A stretch of DNA of 64,000 nucleotides from Tolypocladium sp. Sup5 PDA-1 (taxonomy: Eukaryota; Ascomycota; Sordariomycetes; Hypocreales; Ophiocordycipitaceae), in NCBI GenBank assembly GCA_000750105.3, contig JPHH03000008.1, positions 620,001 through 684,000 on the forward strand, written 5' to 3'. Position 1 is the stretch's first letter. Each line of letters starts with the position of its first letter. Below, piece by piece: positions 20,826 to 31,850 of the stretch. Under the pieces are notes generated by a model that saw nothing but the letters and a program-made list of their open reading frames with translations, had not been told where the DNA came from and searched no databases. Position numbers and translations under genes: made by a program.

Positions 20826-23810
20826 ATGCTTCGCCTCCGGTGTCACCCTGGTCAATTGGCCAACTCTGCGTGCCATCTTGGCGCCCAGGGGCACATTGTG
20901 CCGTATTGCGGGAGAAGATTTTCGGCGACGAGCTGGGCGAGATCAGCAGATCAAAGTCCAACCCCGCCAGAAGACGAACAGCGAAAGACTGCCGGCCGTC
21001 GCAAGTCGCGAAGAAGACGAGAAACGCAAGCGAACAAGGGGAACTCCGCCAGCGCAAAGGATGGCAATGCGCAGGCTGATCCCGCCGAGCCACTCGAGGA
21101 TTCGGACGCGAAGCTGAACGAGTACCTTCGAACCTTTCAACAAGACGTTCCAGCAGAGGGCAACAACACCCAAGATGCTGCCCCAAAGTCATGGAAGAGC
21201 ATCTTGTCAGAGCGGATTCAAGAGCTGAGAGGGAGCTACGGGCGGAAAGAGACGTCAGCACCGAACGGCTCTGCCAAAGAACAGCCCAAACCGAAATTCC
21301 AGAAAGGCAAAGATGTGGCAGAGGAGACAGCGTCCACGGACGGTGCCGTTTCAGCAGAGCAACAAAGGGCTGGAATATGGACATCTCTGCGCTCTAGGAT
21401 GCAGTCCAACGCTGCGGAATCTGAACCAGCCCCACCTGCAGAAGGACACGGAGACGCCGTCCACGAAGGGGGCCCAACCTCTATCGATGATGAGGCGACC
21501 CCGTCGAAGAAAGGATCTGGGGCAAAGTCCAAGCGAGCAAGGGCAGCAAAGGCGGCGTTGGACGTGAAAATGATCCGGCCGCAGCGTCTGCGACTCCGTC
21601 CCGTAGAGGAGGACGGCAAGGTACAGGTCCCGCAACTCTTCTACAATTTGGATCGTGTCCTTTTCAACCCCGGAGTCTACCATATGCAGGATCACCGCTC
21701 ACGAGTCTTCAACTTCGACCCGTATCTCGCCTCGATCATGCCCGTGGATGAGTTCGACTTTGATGCCCTCAAGGCATACATCACGTCGTCGAAGGATGTG
21801 AAGTTACGGGAGCTGAGTGCCAAACACGGCATGAAATACTGTGGCTCAACATCAAGCATGACGTCCATCCTGTCTCATTTCCACTTTCTGCTTTCTGCAT
21901 GGAGGAAACCGAGCCTCGACAACCTGTCCCGATCGTTGGAAGCCGAGTCTCTGAACTTCACAGCCCTATCCCGAGGACCGGCTGCTGCTTTTGCACGATT
22001 CCAAGATGGTGTTTACGCGATTGACGCGGACAAAGAATACGACACGGAGAATATTCTCAGCATGCTCGGGAAGTCTATGGAGAAGCTCTTCACCCTGCCC
22101 AAAGAGGAGTTTGAAAAGTACCGACGTACTCGCTCGCATCAAATCTCCGAAGAGGAGAGAAACGCTGAAGAAGCGTACCATTACACGACTTTGGGCGACT
22201 TTATGATGCGGTCACAGCTTGACGCTCACGATCCGCGACTCCCCGGGTCCGGCATGTTCGACTTGAAGACGAGAGCAGTCGTATCAATCCGAATGGATGT
22301 CCGAGGCTACGAAAAGGGCGTCGGCTACGAGATTCGCAAGCGCTTTGGCCAATGGGAGTCGTTTGAGCGCGAATACTATGACATGATCAGAGCCGCGTTC
22401 CTCAAGTATTCACTACAAGTTCGGATGGGGCGCATGGATGGCATATTCGTTGCCTTCCACAACACTCAGCGCATCTTCGGCTTCCAGTACATCAGCTTGT
22501 CGGAAATGGACCACGCCATCCACGGCACTCCCGATCGACGCATCGGGGATCAAGAGTTCAAGAGCAGCATTGCTCTGCTAAACGATCTAATGAACCGCGC
22601 GACGAAGCGTTTTCCCGGGCGAACACTACGGTTGCACGTGGAGACGCGCCCAACCAAGGTTCCATTGACATACTTCTTTGTCGAGCCCGTCGATGAGGAG
22701 GAAATGGCGAGAATACAGGAAGCCGGCAAGCCATCCGTGGAGCAACTCGAACGTGAGATCCGAGGTCTCAGCCACAAGGAGCGCGAGGCCGAGTCCGCCC
22801 AAGAGGAGGAAAATGCCCAGGCTCAGCAGCAGCAACAGCAGGAGGAAGACTCAGACAAGCCAGCAGAGGACACAAATGCCAACGACCCACAGAGCGACGC
22901 TGCGTGGAAGGACATGATGGCGAAGGTTGAAGATGCGGTCGAAAACGAATCTCTCGGCATCCGATCTGTGCGAGAGGCTGTTCAGGACGCTCTTGAGCAG
23001 AGTGGCCTACTCAGCGAAAAGACAGAGCTGGAAAGCGAGAAGTATGTGGATGACCTGGTCGCCGCGCTGACTGCACAGTCATCAGAGAGCAAGGGTTCTC
23101 GCGCATCAACGGGAGAGGGGGACAATGACAGCAAAGCGCAACGCGAGGACCCAGAACCGGTTCCAGCCGCGGAGCGATCACAAACCGAGAGTCCATCCCT
23201 GACAGACCTGATCCTCAAGGTAACAGAGGGCATCGACGATAGGAGGCACAATCTGAAGCCTTTCCAACGCATGTTCGCCGAATTGGCTACGCAGTCGAAG
23301 AAGTCAGAGGCCGCTACTGAAGACCAGCCTGCCAAAGAGGGCATGGATGGTTCTGCCGATACTGTCGAGCAAGAGTCTGCGACAGAGGAAGCGGAACAAG
23401 CGAGCGATGCCGAGGGCGAAAAGGAGCCGGAATTGCTCGGCATGTACGTGACGATCCGCAACAGGGTCAACGGCCAATTCGTGGAGCGTCCTTCAAGCCC
23501 GGAGAAGGAGTTTGACTGGGCAGTTCAGTACGCCATCACCGAACTCCCGGACAGGAGAGCCCAGCGAATCTACTCAAAAATCAAGAAGCGGCGGAAGACC
23601 ATTCTTTCGCAAGATCCCAATGCGAGATCGGCGGACTGGTACCGGATGTTCAAGGGCAACCTGCCAATCATTACGAAGAAGGGCGAGAAGTATAGGGAGA
23701 TGAGGACGCAACAAGAGGCTGGCAACCCCGTCTACGTTGCGTGGGACAGGAAGCCTCTGTCTCCAGAGGCTCCCACTCCAACAGCGACGGGCTCTGCAAA
23801 GGTCGAGTAG
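20826..23810 (+). CDS. pet127: Mitochondrial RNA-processing protein Pet127
   Basis: Pet127 is a mitochondrial membrane-associated protein needed in yeast for 5'-end processing and degradation of mitochondrial transcripts. The gene is a single exon of 994 residues. The first 45 residues are rich in Arg, Ser and Ala with no acidic residues (MLRLRCHPGQLANS, then GRRFSATSWARS), as expected for a matrix-targeting presequence. The Pet127 domain spans about residues 255-630, with RPQRLRLRPVEEDGKVQVPQ, LDRVLFNPGVYHMQDH, MKYCGSTSSMTSILSHFHFL, GMFDLKTRAVVSIRMDVRGY and FGFQYISLSEMDHAIHG. This region has been related to the PD-(D/E)XK nuclease fold. A long acidic low-complexity insert (residues about 630-870) is followed by a conserved C-terminal block (YRMFKGNLPIITKKGEKYR). 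The start at 20826 is the only ATG giving the presequence. Its divergent neighbour is hid1. Confidence 0.94.
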   Translation: MLRLRCHPGQLANSACHLGAQGHIVPYCGRRFSATSWARSADQSPTPPEDEQRKTAGRRKSRRRRETQANKGNSASAKDGNAQADPAEPLEDSDAKLNEYLRTFQQDVPAEGNNTQDAAPKSWKSILSERIQELRGSYGRKETSAPNGSAKEQPKPKFQKGKDVAEETASTDGAVSAEQQRAGIWTSLRSRMQSNAAESEPAPPAEGHGDAVHEGGPTSIDDEATPSKKGSGAKSKRARAAKAALDVKMIRPQRLRLRPVEEDGKVQVPQLFYNLDRVLFNPGVYHMQDHRSRVFNFDPYLASIMPVDEFDFDALKAYITSSKDVKLRELSAKHGMKYCGSTSSMTSILSHFHFLLSAWRKPSLDNLSRSLEAESLNFTALSRGPAAAFARFQDGVYAIDADKEYDTENILSMLGKSMEKLFTLPKEEFEKYRRTRSHQISEEERNAEEAYHYTTLGDFMMRSQLDAHDPRLPGSGMFDLKTRAVVSIRMDVRGYEKGVGYEIRKRFGQWESFEREYYDMIRAAFLKYSLQVRMGRMDGIFVAFHNTQRIFGFQYISLSEMDHAIHGTPDRRIGDQEFKSSIALLNDLMNRATKRFPGRTLRLHVETRPTKVPLTYFFVEPVDEEEMARIQEAGKPSVEQLEREIRGLSHKEREAESAQEEENAQAQQQQQQEEDSDKPAEDTNANDPQSDAAWKDMMAKVEDAVENESLGIRSVREAVQDALEQSGLLSEKTELESEKYVDDLVAALTAQSSESKGSRASTGEGDNDSKAQREDPEPVPAAERSQTESPSLTDLILKVTEGIDDRRHNLKPFQRMFAELATQSKKSEAATEDQPAKEGMDGSADTVEQESATEEAEQASDAEGEKEPELLGMYVTIRNRVNGQFVERPSSPEKEFDWAVQYAITELPDRRAQRIYSKIKKRRKTILSQDPNARSADWYRMFKGNLPIITKKGEKYREMRTQQEAGNPVYVAWDRKPLSPEAPTPTATGSAKVE

Positions 23811-26068
23811 GCAAAACGCGGCGTTGTTGATTTCGGAATGCGCATAGCGACGGGGAATCTTGGATATACTGTATACTACTGTACATTACACAGAGGGTCA
23901 GGGCGCATCCGTACGGCCGCTCAAACTCATCTTGCTTCTACGAATAGCCAATGTAACACTATAACGGCTGCGCCATGACAGCGGCAAACCACACAATGTC
24001 TCGGAGACACGTTGTGCTACCTGCAGACCCAGCCTTGGCAATGGCCGCCCCTTCGAGGCAAGGTTTCACGCAGCCATGGACGAAGCATCAGCAAAGCATC
24101 GGGACGACTAGCAAAACTGCGCATATTCAATATTGTCTTATACCTACCGCATAGGTGGTATTCGACAAAACATGAGGCTTGGCAGGCCGTTGTATTCTTC
24201 GACCCGAGGCTGGGCGTATATGCGCTTAGACGGCAACGACAATCAACAAGCTTCAACCCCACGCCTTGCAACGGTTCACGCGAGTGCAGACCGAGGGGCG
24301 GGGCCGACGATCCGCGGTAGCGAGACGGAGCGGCAGGACGAGCCGGAGAATATGCCGGATGCGAACAAGCTGCCGAAGTGACGGCAGTGTGCAGCCTGGG
24401 CGCGGGCTGCCGAATGGGGGGCTTGCATGCTGGGGCATATACTGTACGTACTACGAGGAGTGGGTAGCCCAGGGATTGGGAATGGCGATGCTGGCTGGCA
24501 CGTTGTTGTTTGATGGGGATTTGAGCCCGCGGGAACTCCCGTGGGTTCTGGTATATTTGCTGCGATATTAATGCAGCGTTTTGGGTATTCGGTAAAGACG
24601 ACTCCATACTATGGTCCGGGGTCAGGTATACTGCATAGCAACACGCAACATCACTACGAGGCCTATCTTGAAGCCATGCGTCTCCAACACGACAGTAAAG
24701 AACGCTAGAACATGAACGGAGCTTCGGATAGTTTTTATCTTATAGACGCCCGTCCGCCTGTCAAGCGGTGCCCGCCAAGCCACTGCCATCAAAGCGGCCC
24801 TGAAGTAATACGGAGAGACAACGGTTCATCGGGAAGGGAAGAGGAAGCGGGGCGGGGCGCGTGCCCGGAAGCTATTGCACCGTCACATCGTGGCAGACTG
24901 ACGGGTAGTCCGTAGAGTTGCATGGCTAGACTATGTTGGAAGGTCGCTTAGACGCTGGCCCGACGACGTGCCCACACTGCATGGGGCCGCTAGGGCGAGT
25001 TCGGGGTCTTCGGGGCGAGGATTAATAGAATTCAGCGACCGTCCGTACCGGCGCTGCGGTGAGCCCAGGCTCTCGGATAGTTATTGTTAGTAAACGGAGA
25101 AGAGCCCACATCATTGAGTTTTGGCATTAATGCGGAGCGTGGTTGTACGAGTAGGTCTTTGGTTGCTGCTTGTGTGCTATGTCTCTACGGACTATACTAG
25201 GTACTTTTGCTTGTAAGTTGTAAGTAAGTGGTGCGAAGCACGGACGCCTCCGTGTAACGCCTCCATCTCCCGGTCAGAAGTTCAGAACACAGAACCCAAA
25301 GAGATCCACTAACCAGTCATTTCGCGATACGACTTCCCTAGAAATGCACCTTCATCAATGCCGTCTCTAGGGTCATATTGGCAACACGAAAGTCGGCCCA
25401 ATCAAAGCCCACGTCCTACCCTCCTCCATCTCGCTCTCCAACCACCTCCGCCTCCCATCCATCCCTCCAACACGGCTCCGCACGACCACGCAAACCTCAG
25501 CTGCCAGGCCGAGCACGGCAACGAATCGCCAAGTGCTCCGCCCATTGGCCCGCCGCCGCCGGCCCTAGCTCGCCGCCCGGGGCTTCGAGGCACGGGGCCT
25601 GGCCCTGCCGCGGGCGTGTTGTCTGTTTACGCTTACCGATCTGCACATTATTCGCGCCCCCTGGCGATGTCAAAGGCACCCTCAAATAGCGCGGCGAGCG
25701 TAGCGGTAGGGGCCGAGAGCATGTGGCCGCCTGCCGCTCTCATTGGACGCGTCGTCTGGGCCGCGCGATCTCGTGCTGAATCTTAGACGGCCTTCTGAAG
25801 AGTTCGATGTGACGATGGCCCTCTGGGTTGGCACACGGACGGCACTTCGGGGCCGGGCGGCGTGTTCGTCTTGTCAGCTGGGCTCCACGAGGCCCGACTG
25901 AGACATGATGGCCGTGAGTCGTGAACTCCCGCGTGTTGGCGGCATATAAGTGTCTGCTCGGCCCGTCTCCCTCGACGAGATGGCACGGCACCTTCATACC
26001 AACGGTCGAGGTTGGTCGGCAAGTGACACGACAGATCGCTTCTCCCGTCGCAGTTCCAGTCATCGGCC
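23811..26068. other. Intergenic, 2.2 kb
   Basis: I find no gene I can support here. The longest open frame (24017-24607, -, 196 codons) has an atypical composition and no recognisable domain. The region includes the 3' flank of pet127 and the promoter of the phosphodiesterase gene. Confidence 0.4.
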
Positions 26069-28256
26069 ATGCGTCCTCAGTCACTGCTGCCGCTCCTGGC
26101 CCTCGGGCACGTCGCCCAGGCCGCTGCCACGGTCCCCGGCTACGACATCTCTACGCGCGAGCTTGGGGAGCTCAACGACCTGGAGGCTCGGGGCCTGATT
26201 GATGACATTTGGAACAAACTCAAGAACTCGGCGACTTGCGCCGGCTGTGAGGTCAGCTCGTCTCCCGGTCCGCTTCGGCTTGACCTCTTCATGTAGAATG
26301 CGCAGCTCACGTGTAGCAGGGAATCCTAGTGTTGCTCAAGGGCCTCATGCTGCTGGGCGACGGACCGTTTGTCACGGTGGCCCAGGGCCTCTGCAAGCTG
26401 GCCAAGGTTTGTCTCTGCCGAAGTGGTGTCTGGATGCGCACTGGCAGCCACTTACACCACACAGGTCCAGGATGACGATGTCTGCGACGGCGCGATTGCC
26501 CTCGAGGGACCCATCATTGCCTCTGACATACGAAAGTTGACGATTGGATCCAGGACCTCCAAGGCCTTCTGCACCACTTTCTTGGGCCTCTGCGGATACC
26601 CCGAGGTCGCGGCCTGGAACGTCCCCTTTCCTTCGCCCAAGCCGTCTGGTGGCCGCCCCAAGCCCAGCTGCAAGGCCCCGATCAAGATTGTGCACTATTC
26701 GGACATTCATATCGACCCGCTGTACGTGCCGGGCTCCAGCACGGAGTGCAACAAGCCCATCTGCTGCAGGTGAGGGAGGACTCTGCCCGTCAAGTCTGAG
26801 GCAGTGCTAATGGCTGGCAACAAGGCCTTATACGGATGCCGACAAGCCCGGCAAGAGCAAGAGCCCCGCCGGCCCTAATGGCGACCACAAGTGCGACGTG
26901 CCGGTCAGCCTGGAGGAGAGCATGTACCGGGCCATCAACCAGATTGTGCCTGATGCGGCCTTTACCATCTTCACCGGAGACATTGTCGACCACGCAATCT
27001 GGAACACCAGCAAGCCGTACAACGAGCAGTCCAGTGAGTCCTTGCGTTGCCCGCGCTTCAGGCGTGACGGGTTTGTCTAACCTGGCGCAGTCGAGCACGC
27101 GTACGCCTCCATGAACCAGACTCTGAAGCTGGTGTACGGCACCGCCGGCAACCACGAGGCGCACCCCGTCAACTCATTCCAGCCCAACGCAGTCGGCCAG
27201 GACGCGCAATGGGTCTACGACCTGCTGTCCCAGGAGTGGTCGCAGTGGATCGACCAGGCCGCGGCAGTCAACGCGGAGAAGATTGGCGCCTACTCGGCCA
27301 AGTACCCCAAGGGCAACCTCAGGATCATCTCGCTCAACACTAACCTGTACTACCGCCACAACTTCTGGATGTACCAGAACTACGACGACAAGGACCCCAA
27401 CCTCCAGATCGCGTGGCTGGTCAAGGAGCTGGATGCGGCGGAGAAGGCCGGCGAGAACGTCTACATCATCGGGCACATGCCGCTCGGCGAGAAGGATGCG
27501 CTGCCCGACGGCTCCAACTACCTCGACCAGGTCGTCAATCGGTACTCGTCGACCATTGCGGCCATGTTCTTTGGACACACGCACGTCGATCACTTCGAGA
27601 TCAGCTACGCCGACTACAACGCCCGGAGCGCCGCCAACGCCCTCATGACGTCGTACATTGCCCCGTCGCTGACCCCGACGTCCGGCATGCCCTCGTTCCG
27701 CGTCTACGAGGTCGACCCGGACACGTTTGGCGTGCTCGACGCGACCACCTACATCGCCGACATGACCGACGCCGCCTTCCAGACCTCGGGCCCCGTGTGG
27801 ACCAAGTTCTACTCGGCCAAGGAGGCCTACGGCAACGCCGTCAGCCCGCCCGTCACCGACGCCAAGGCCGAACTCACGCCCGCCTTCTGGCACCAGGTCA
27901 CGGAGCGCTTCGAGGCCGACGGCGCGCTCTTCGACGCCTACATCGCGCGCAAGAGCCGCGGCTGGAACGTGGCCAAGTGCGACGGCGACTGCAAGACCGA
28001 CGAGCTGTGCCAGATCCGCGCCGCCCGCGCTCAGAACAACTGCTTCAAGCTGCAACCGGGCATCCACCTCGACCGCCGCGACGGCGCCGTCGACGAGCAC
28101 GGCGAGCACGACGAGTGCGGCGTGCCGGTGACGCTGCAGGCGTTCAACGCGCTGACGGACAGCAAGGAGAACCTGCAGAAGCTGCTGGACCTGATTGAAG
28201 AAGAGAAGGCCAAGGCAGCGAAGACGGCGAAGACGGCGAAGACGGGCAAGCTGTAG
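26069..28256 (+). CDS. Secreted acid-sphingomyelinase-like phosphodiesterase
   Basis: This is a calcineurin-type metallophosphoesterase of the acid sphingomyelinase family, which cleaves phosphodiester bonds in sphingomyelin or related lipids. Five exons (26069-26251, 26320-26406, 26465-26769, 26825-27033, 27091-28256) give 649 residues. An N-terminal signal peptide is visible (MRPQSLLPLLALGHVAQAAA). Residues about 45-140 form a saposin-B-like domain with paired cysteines (CAGCE, GLCKLAK, VCDGAI, FCTTFLGLCGYP). Metal-binding motifs occur in order: YSDIHIDP (Asp about 170), TGDIVDH (about 244), AGNHE (about 284), IGHMPLGE (about 387) and GHTHVDHF (about 423). A Cys-rich C-terminal region and a lysine-rich repeat tail (AKTAKTAKTGKL) follow. 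All splice phases close, with donors GTCAGC, GTTTGT, GTGAGG and GTGAGT. The substrate is inferred from the family. Confidence 0.92.
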
Positions 28257-31200
28257 ATACCGAGTGGCGTTGCGAGCATTGGAGAGGAGTTTTTGCTGTT
28301 GCTGTTGCTGTTGCCGCTGCTGGGAGGCCGTTGCGAGCGAGGTGTCTGGCGTGGTGTGCTGCTGCTGTTGATACGATGAACCTCGAAAGATATACAACGA
28401 ACAGCCCCTATCGGGGTGTTTATGTCTCTCAATTGCATTATTGGTTGTGGGGGAAAAGGGGTGATGATTGCGCATTGCCACTGAGAAGCACCTTACATCC
28501 CTTGTGGTGTGCGAAGGCTCCAGCCTTGTGTTCGCCGCATATTTCCCCTATTCCTTGTTATTCATGGCTTTTAATTCCTGTTTCTGATGTTCCTTGCTGT
28601 CAATTGCTACGCCTTGCTGTTAATTGCTGTCCATTGCTGTTCAGTGCCACTCCTTGCTATTGATTGCCACTTCTTGCGGTTCCTCCAATAGCTGTTCCTT
28701 GTTGTTCCTTGGAACTATGTCGAAGGATTATCGGAGGGGCCGTCCTAGTACAACCCTCCCCAAAGCTCCCCGAGCAACTGCTGGATTTCAAGCCTCCGCC
28801 GAACATGTCCCTGGTATTCACTATCCGGGTAGTCTGGGTCTCCCAGGAGCTCGGGCGCTTCAGCCATTTATTTGGGCGATTACTTCGTAGATGCTTGTTT
28901 AAAGTTTGGCTGCCCGGGTGCCTGCCGTGTTCTCTGGAGCCATGTACAACGTAACCGTAAGCCGCATACTGGAAAGTAAGGTCATGCATAGGCTCATAGG
29001 ACGGGCAGTTGATGCAAATATCGTCTCCAAGGTTGCAAGTTCACATGCCGTCGTTGCTTATATCGCCAAAGATGGTAGAGTTCTCCTCCAACATCCGATG
29101 GTGGGCCAGCGCTCGGCAGCGGCGCTTCACTGAGAAACGGACCCAACCGACCAGTGATTCCATCCTGGCCACATAGTGGGTGTTTATGTCTCTCAGTCCA
29201 TTTATTGTGCTGTGAAGAAGAGTTGATGCCTCATCTCCTGGTTGAAGGCGACTGCGGTGTGGAGCGGAAACGTGACTTGTCTCGGGAGAGGCGGTCCCGA
29301 CTTCCCCTCCGGACGGCGGAGACGACACACCGAGCAACCAAGCTTCAACAAGCACCTAATCGCCGAATGGATTGCCTGAATTACCTATCTATCCATTTAA
29401 ACCATCCGTACCGACTTTCAGACCTTTATACTTGATATGTCGTCAAGTTGCAGTCGTCTCTTTGTTGGCCGGCTTCGGTACACCGCACATATGGCCCTGG
29501 ACGGCCAAGACGCAGAGTCGGAGCCACAACGGCACAACGCACTGGCTCCTCATAGTGTATAAGTTTCTAAACGAGTCTTGTTCTACGCCGGTATGGCATC
29601 TGCCTATGATGCATAAGCTGTGGTTGGACAGGCTTGAAAGGTGGCGGTGAGTTGTCTCCCCTCCGACCAGCTTTAACAGACTGCTGACACTGCGCGATTT
29701 AACACACTACGACCACGAGAATCATGACGATTGAGACTTTATTCTTTCATCAAAGACACCAACTCTTGATTTCAGCGACTTCAGCAGCTTCGCAGCCCCG
29801 TTATCCGTGGGGAAAAAAGTATTTGGCTTGATGCGATGCCTTGACTGCTGCACCCCCAGCTGCTTCCTGTGTTCAAGACGCATACGACCATTTATTCTGC
29901 CACCGTTATTGAGAGGAGGATGCACATCTTTGATTGCATAACGCAAAGCCCAACAGTGGAAGCTCGCGCTACCGGTCGGCGTTTACAGCGGGCTCGCGAC
30001 CTGTTCCCCGGCCTGAACAGCTTCCGCACATGCTGTTCACAGCCCTGAATAGCCCTGAACATCGCCCTCAGCAACCTGTTAACCCTGGATCCCCATGCCA
30101 ACACTATATAACCGTGAATTACGTGCTCAGTCTGCAACAGAGCCCGACCAGTTGGCCAAGCTTGGATGAAGGCTTCCGAAGTCCACACCCGTCACGAGCC
30201 GACGTCTTGGGTTCGATTCCCGTCTCAGCATCGATGCGATCACTTCACAATCCTGTGCCAAAAATGGCTATACCAATATACTTATATTCCAGATCACCAG
30301 AACCCACGGACGTAGGACAGCGGGTTCTGTTCGCGTGCACGCGGCAGAGCTCCGTGGCGGGTTGGCTTCATTTTTTTGCAAAAGAAATTTATAATAAAAG
30401 AATTGCAGTTTTTGAGGCTTTTCTTGGTGTCGCGATGTGTGTTGTGTGGTGGTTGCGCGCACCTTTTTTGTTCTTGCTTCCCCCAGGCTGTCCCTATGTT
30501 TTGCTCTGACCAGGCTCTCCTGTTTCTATCTCTCGGAGAGGTTCTCTCGTTTTCTCTGGAAAGTCTCCATCCTTTTACTCTGGCAAAGATCTCTCTTTTA
30601 CTCCGAAAAGGCTCTGCTGTTCTGTTGTTCTGTTGTTTGCCTCCTTTTGCCCCCTGAGCGGGCTCTGCCTCTCTCCCTGCCACGCTCTCCCGCCCTCTCT
30701 CCCTACCCCCCCCCCCTTTCCCTCTGTCCCTTGGTAAAGAACAGCCTTGGAAGAACAAGAGACAATAATAAAGACATGGTATCTTTTTAAATTTGGGCCA
30801 CAATGGACTCTGTTTGAGAAGTCGGTAGCCATGACAACATGCACGGCTACCCTACATGCTGGTACTGGGCTGTCTCTGTAGGTACTGGATTCAGACCAGA
30901 CAATTCGAAAGAAGTTGCAGAGTATCCGCGACAAATGGAGCATCTCAGCCGAAAACTAGTGGACGCACATGAATCCATCTACTTGCACCATCGCATGGGG
31001 CAGTCCCTAAGACTGGTAGCATGGAGTCAGGTGCTTCTCAGGGGTAATTCTACCAACCACCTTCAAGCGCAAGGCGACTAATAAGAAAGAGCAGACATGT
31101 ATTCTGTCACAGCCTCAACCCGTACACTAGAGAACAATACTGCGTATGGACTTGTAGGGCGGTTGATGCGACGATGGTCTCTGCGGTTGCAAGTTGCATG

Positions 31201-31850
31201 TTGTCGATGCTCGTGTCTCAGCCGATGGCGTCTCCGACGCAGTGGGGCAACTCGCACGGAACCACACTGGCTGACCAGCGACTTTTACCGAACAACCTCC
31301 GACGGGCCACACCAACCACCCGCTGGCGCTGCTGATGCCCTGTTGTCGTCGCTGTCGCTGCGGTGCGTCACCCGCAACACCGACCTCAGCACCTGAAAGG
31401 ACGAATTCCATCCATCCCCAAGCTTCCGGAGCTCGTGCTCGCTCGTGCATGCAACCCGGACTGCGACCCAGGCTCCAGGCGCGGCCTTCTTTGCTGGATC
31501 TGATACGCCACAGGAGGAGCGACTCTATCTCTGCGTCGCCGTTGTCGCCCTTGTCGCCGTTGTCTCGCCCAGGCTCCAGCTACTCGTTCCAGCTCCCAGC
31601 CGCTGCTCCCACGGCTCCCACAGGCGCTACATCATCGCCTCCACACTCGCCCACGCCAGCTAATCCTAGCCCACCACCCTCTGCAGCTATCGAGCTGCCT
31701 CTGCCAAACTCTCCACTCTCAACACCGTCTCCCTCATCCTCGACTCCTCCGCTGTCGCCCCCACAGCCCTCGTCGCCGTCCTCTGCGAGCTCTTCGCCCT
31801 CTGTCGAACAAGAGCCCGAACCGACCGCTGCTCCTCACCCTCCTCCCGAG
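28257..31850. other. Gene-poor region, 3.6 kb
   Basis: No gene is supported here. Besides the 20-bp tandem repeat, it has two copies of GGTGTTTATGTCTCTCA (28415-28431 and 29179-29195) embedded in about 30 bp of wider similarity, and a strongly pyrimidine-rich tract at about 30430-30760. Around 31335-31850 a C/T-rich leader precedes V-ATPase subunit A; it is open in the same frame as that protein (see findings). The stretch at 30150-30240 ends in a tRNA-like T-loop but does not fold as a complete tRNA. Confidence 0.45.
28594..28690. repeat. Degenerate 20-bp tandem repeat, about five units
   Basis: Successive 20-base units start at 28594, 28614, 28634, 28654 and 28674. Each begins TTGCTGT, TTGCTAT or TTGCGGT, followed by an (A/C)ATTGC- or AGTGCC-like half. 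The spacing is exactly 20 bp for the first four steps, while the sequence diverges towards the end. The array lies 340 bp downstream of the phosphodiesterase gene, in noncoding DNA. Confidence 0.7.

Noticed and set aside
24017..24607. 196-codon minus-strand frame downstream of pet127
   Set aside because: No recognisable domain, no splice context, mixed low-quality composition; not enough to call a gene.
27174..28481. 435-codon open frame on the minus strand
   Set aside because: It is antisense to the last exon of the phosphodiesterase, caused by GC-rich third codon positions; its composition (Val/Arg/Gly/Leu-rich) is typical of a shadow.
30150..30240. tRNA-like 3' half (GGGTTCGATTCCCGT followed by CTCAGCAT)
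   Set aside because: No 5' acceptor strand complementary to CTCAGCA is found upstream at tRNA distance, and the T-stem base pairing is imperfect, so no complete cloverleaf forms.
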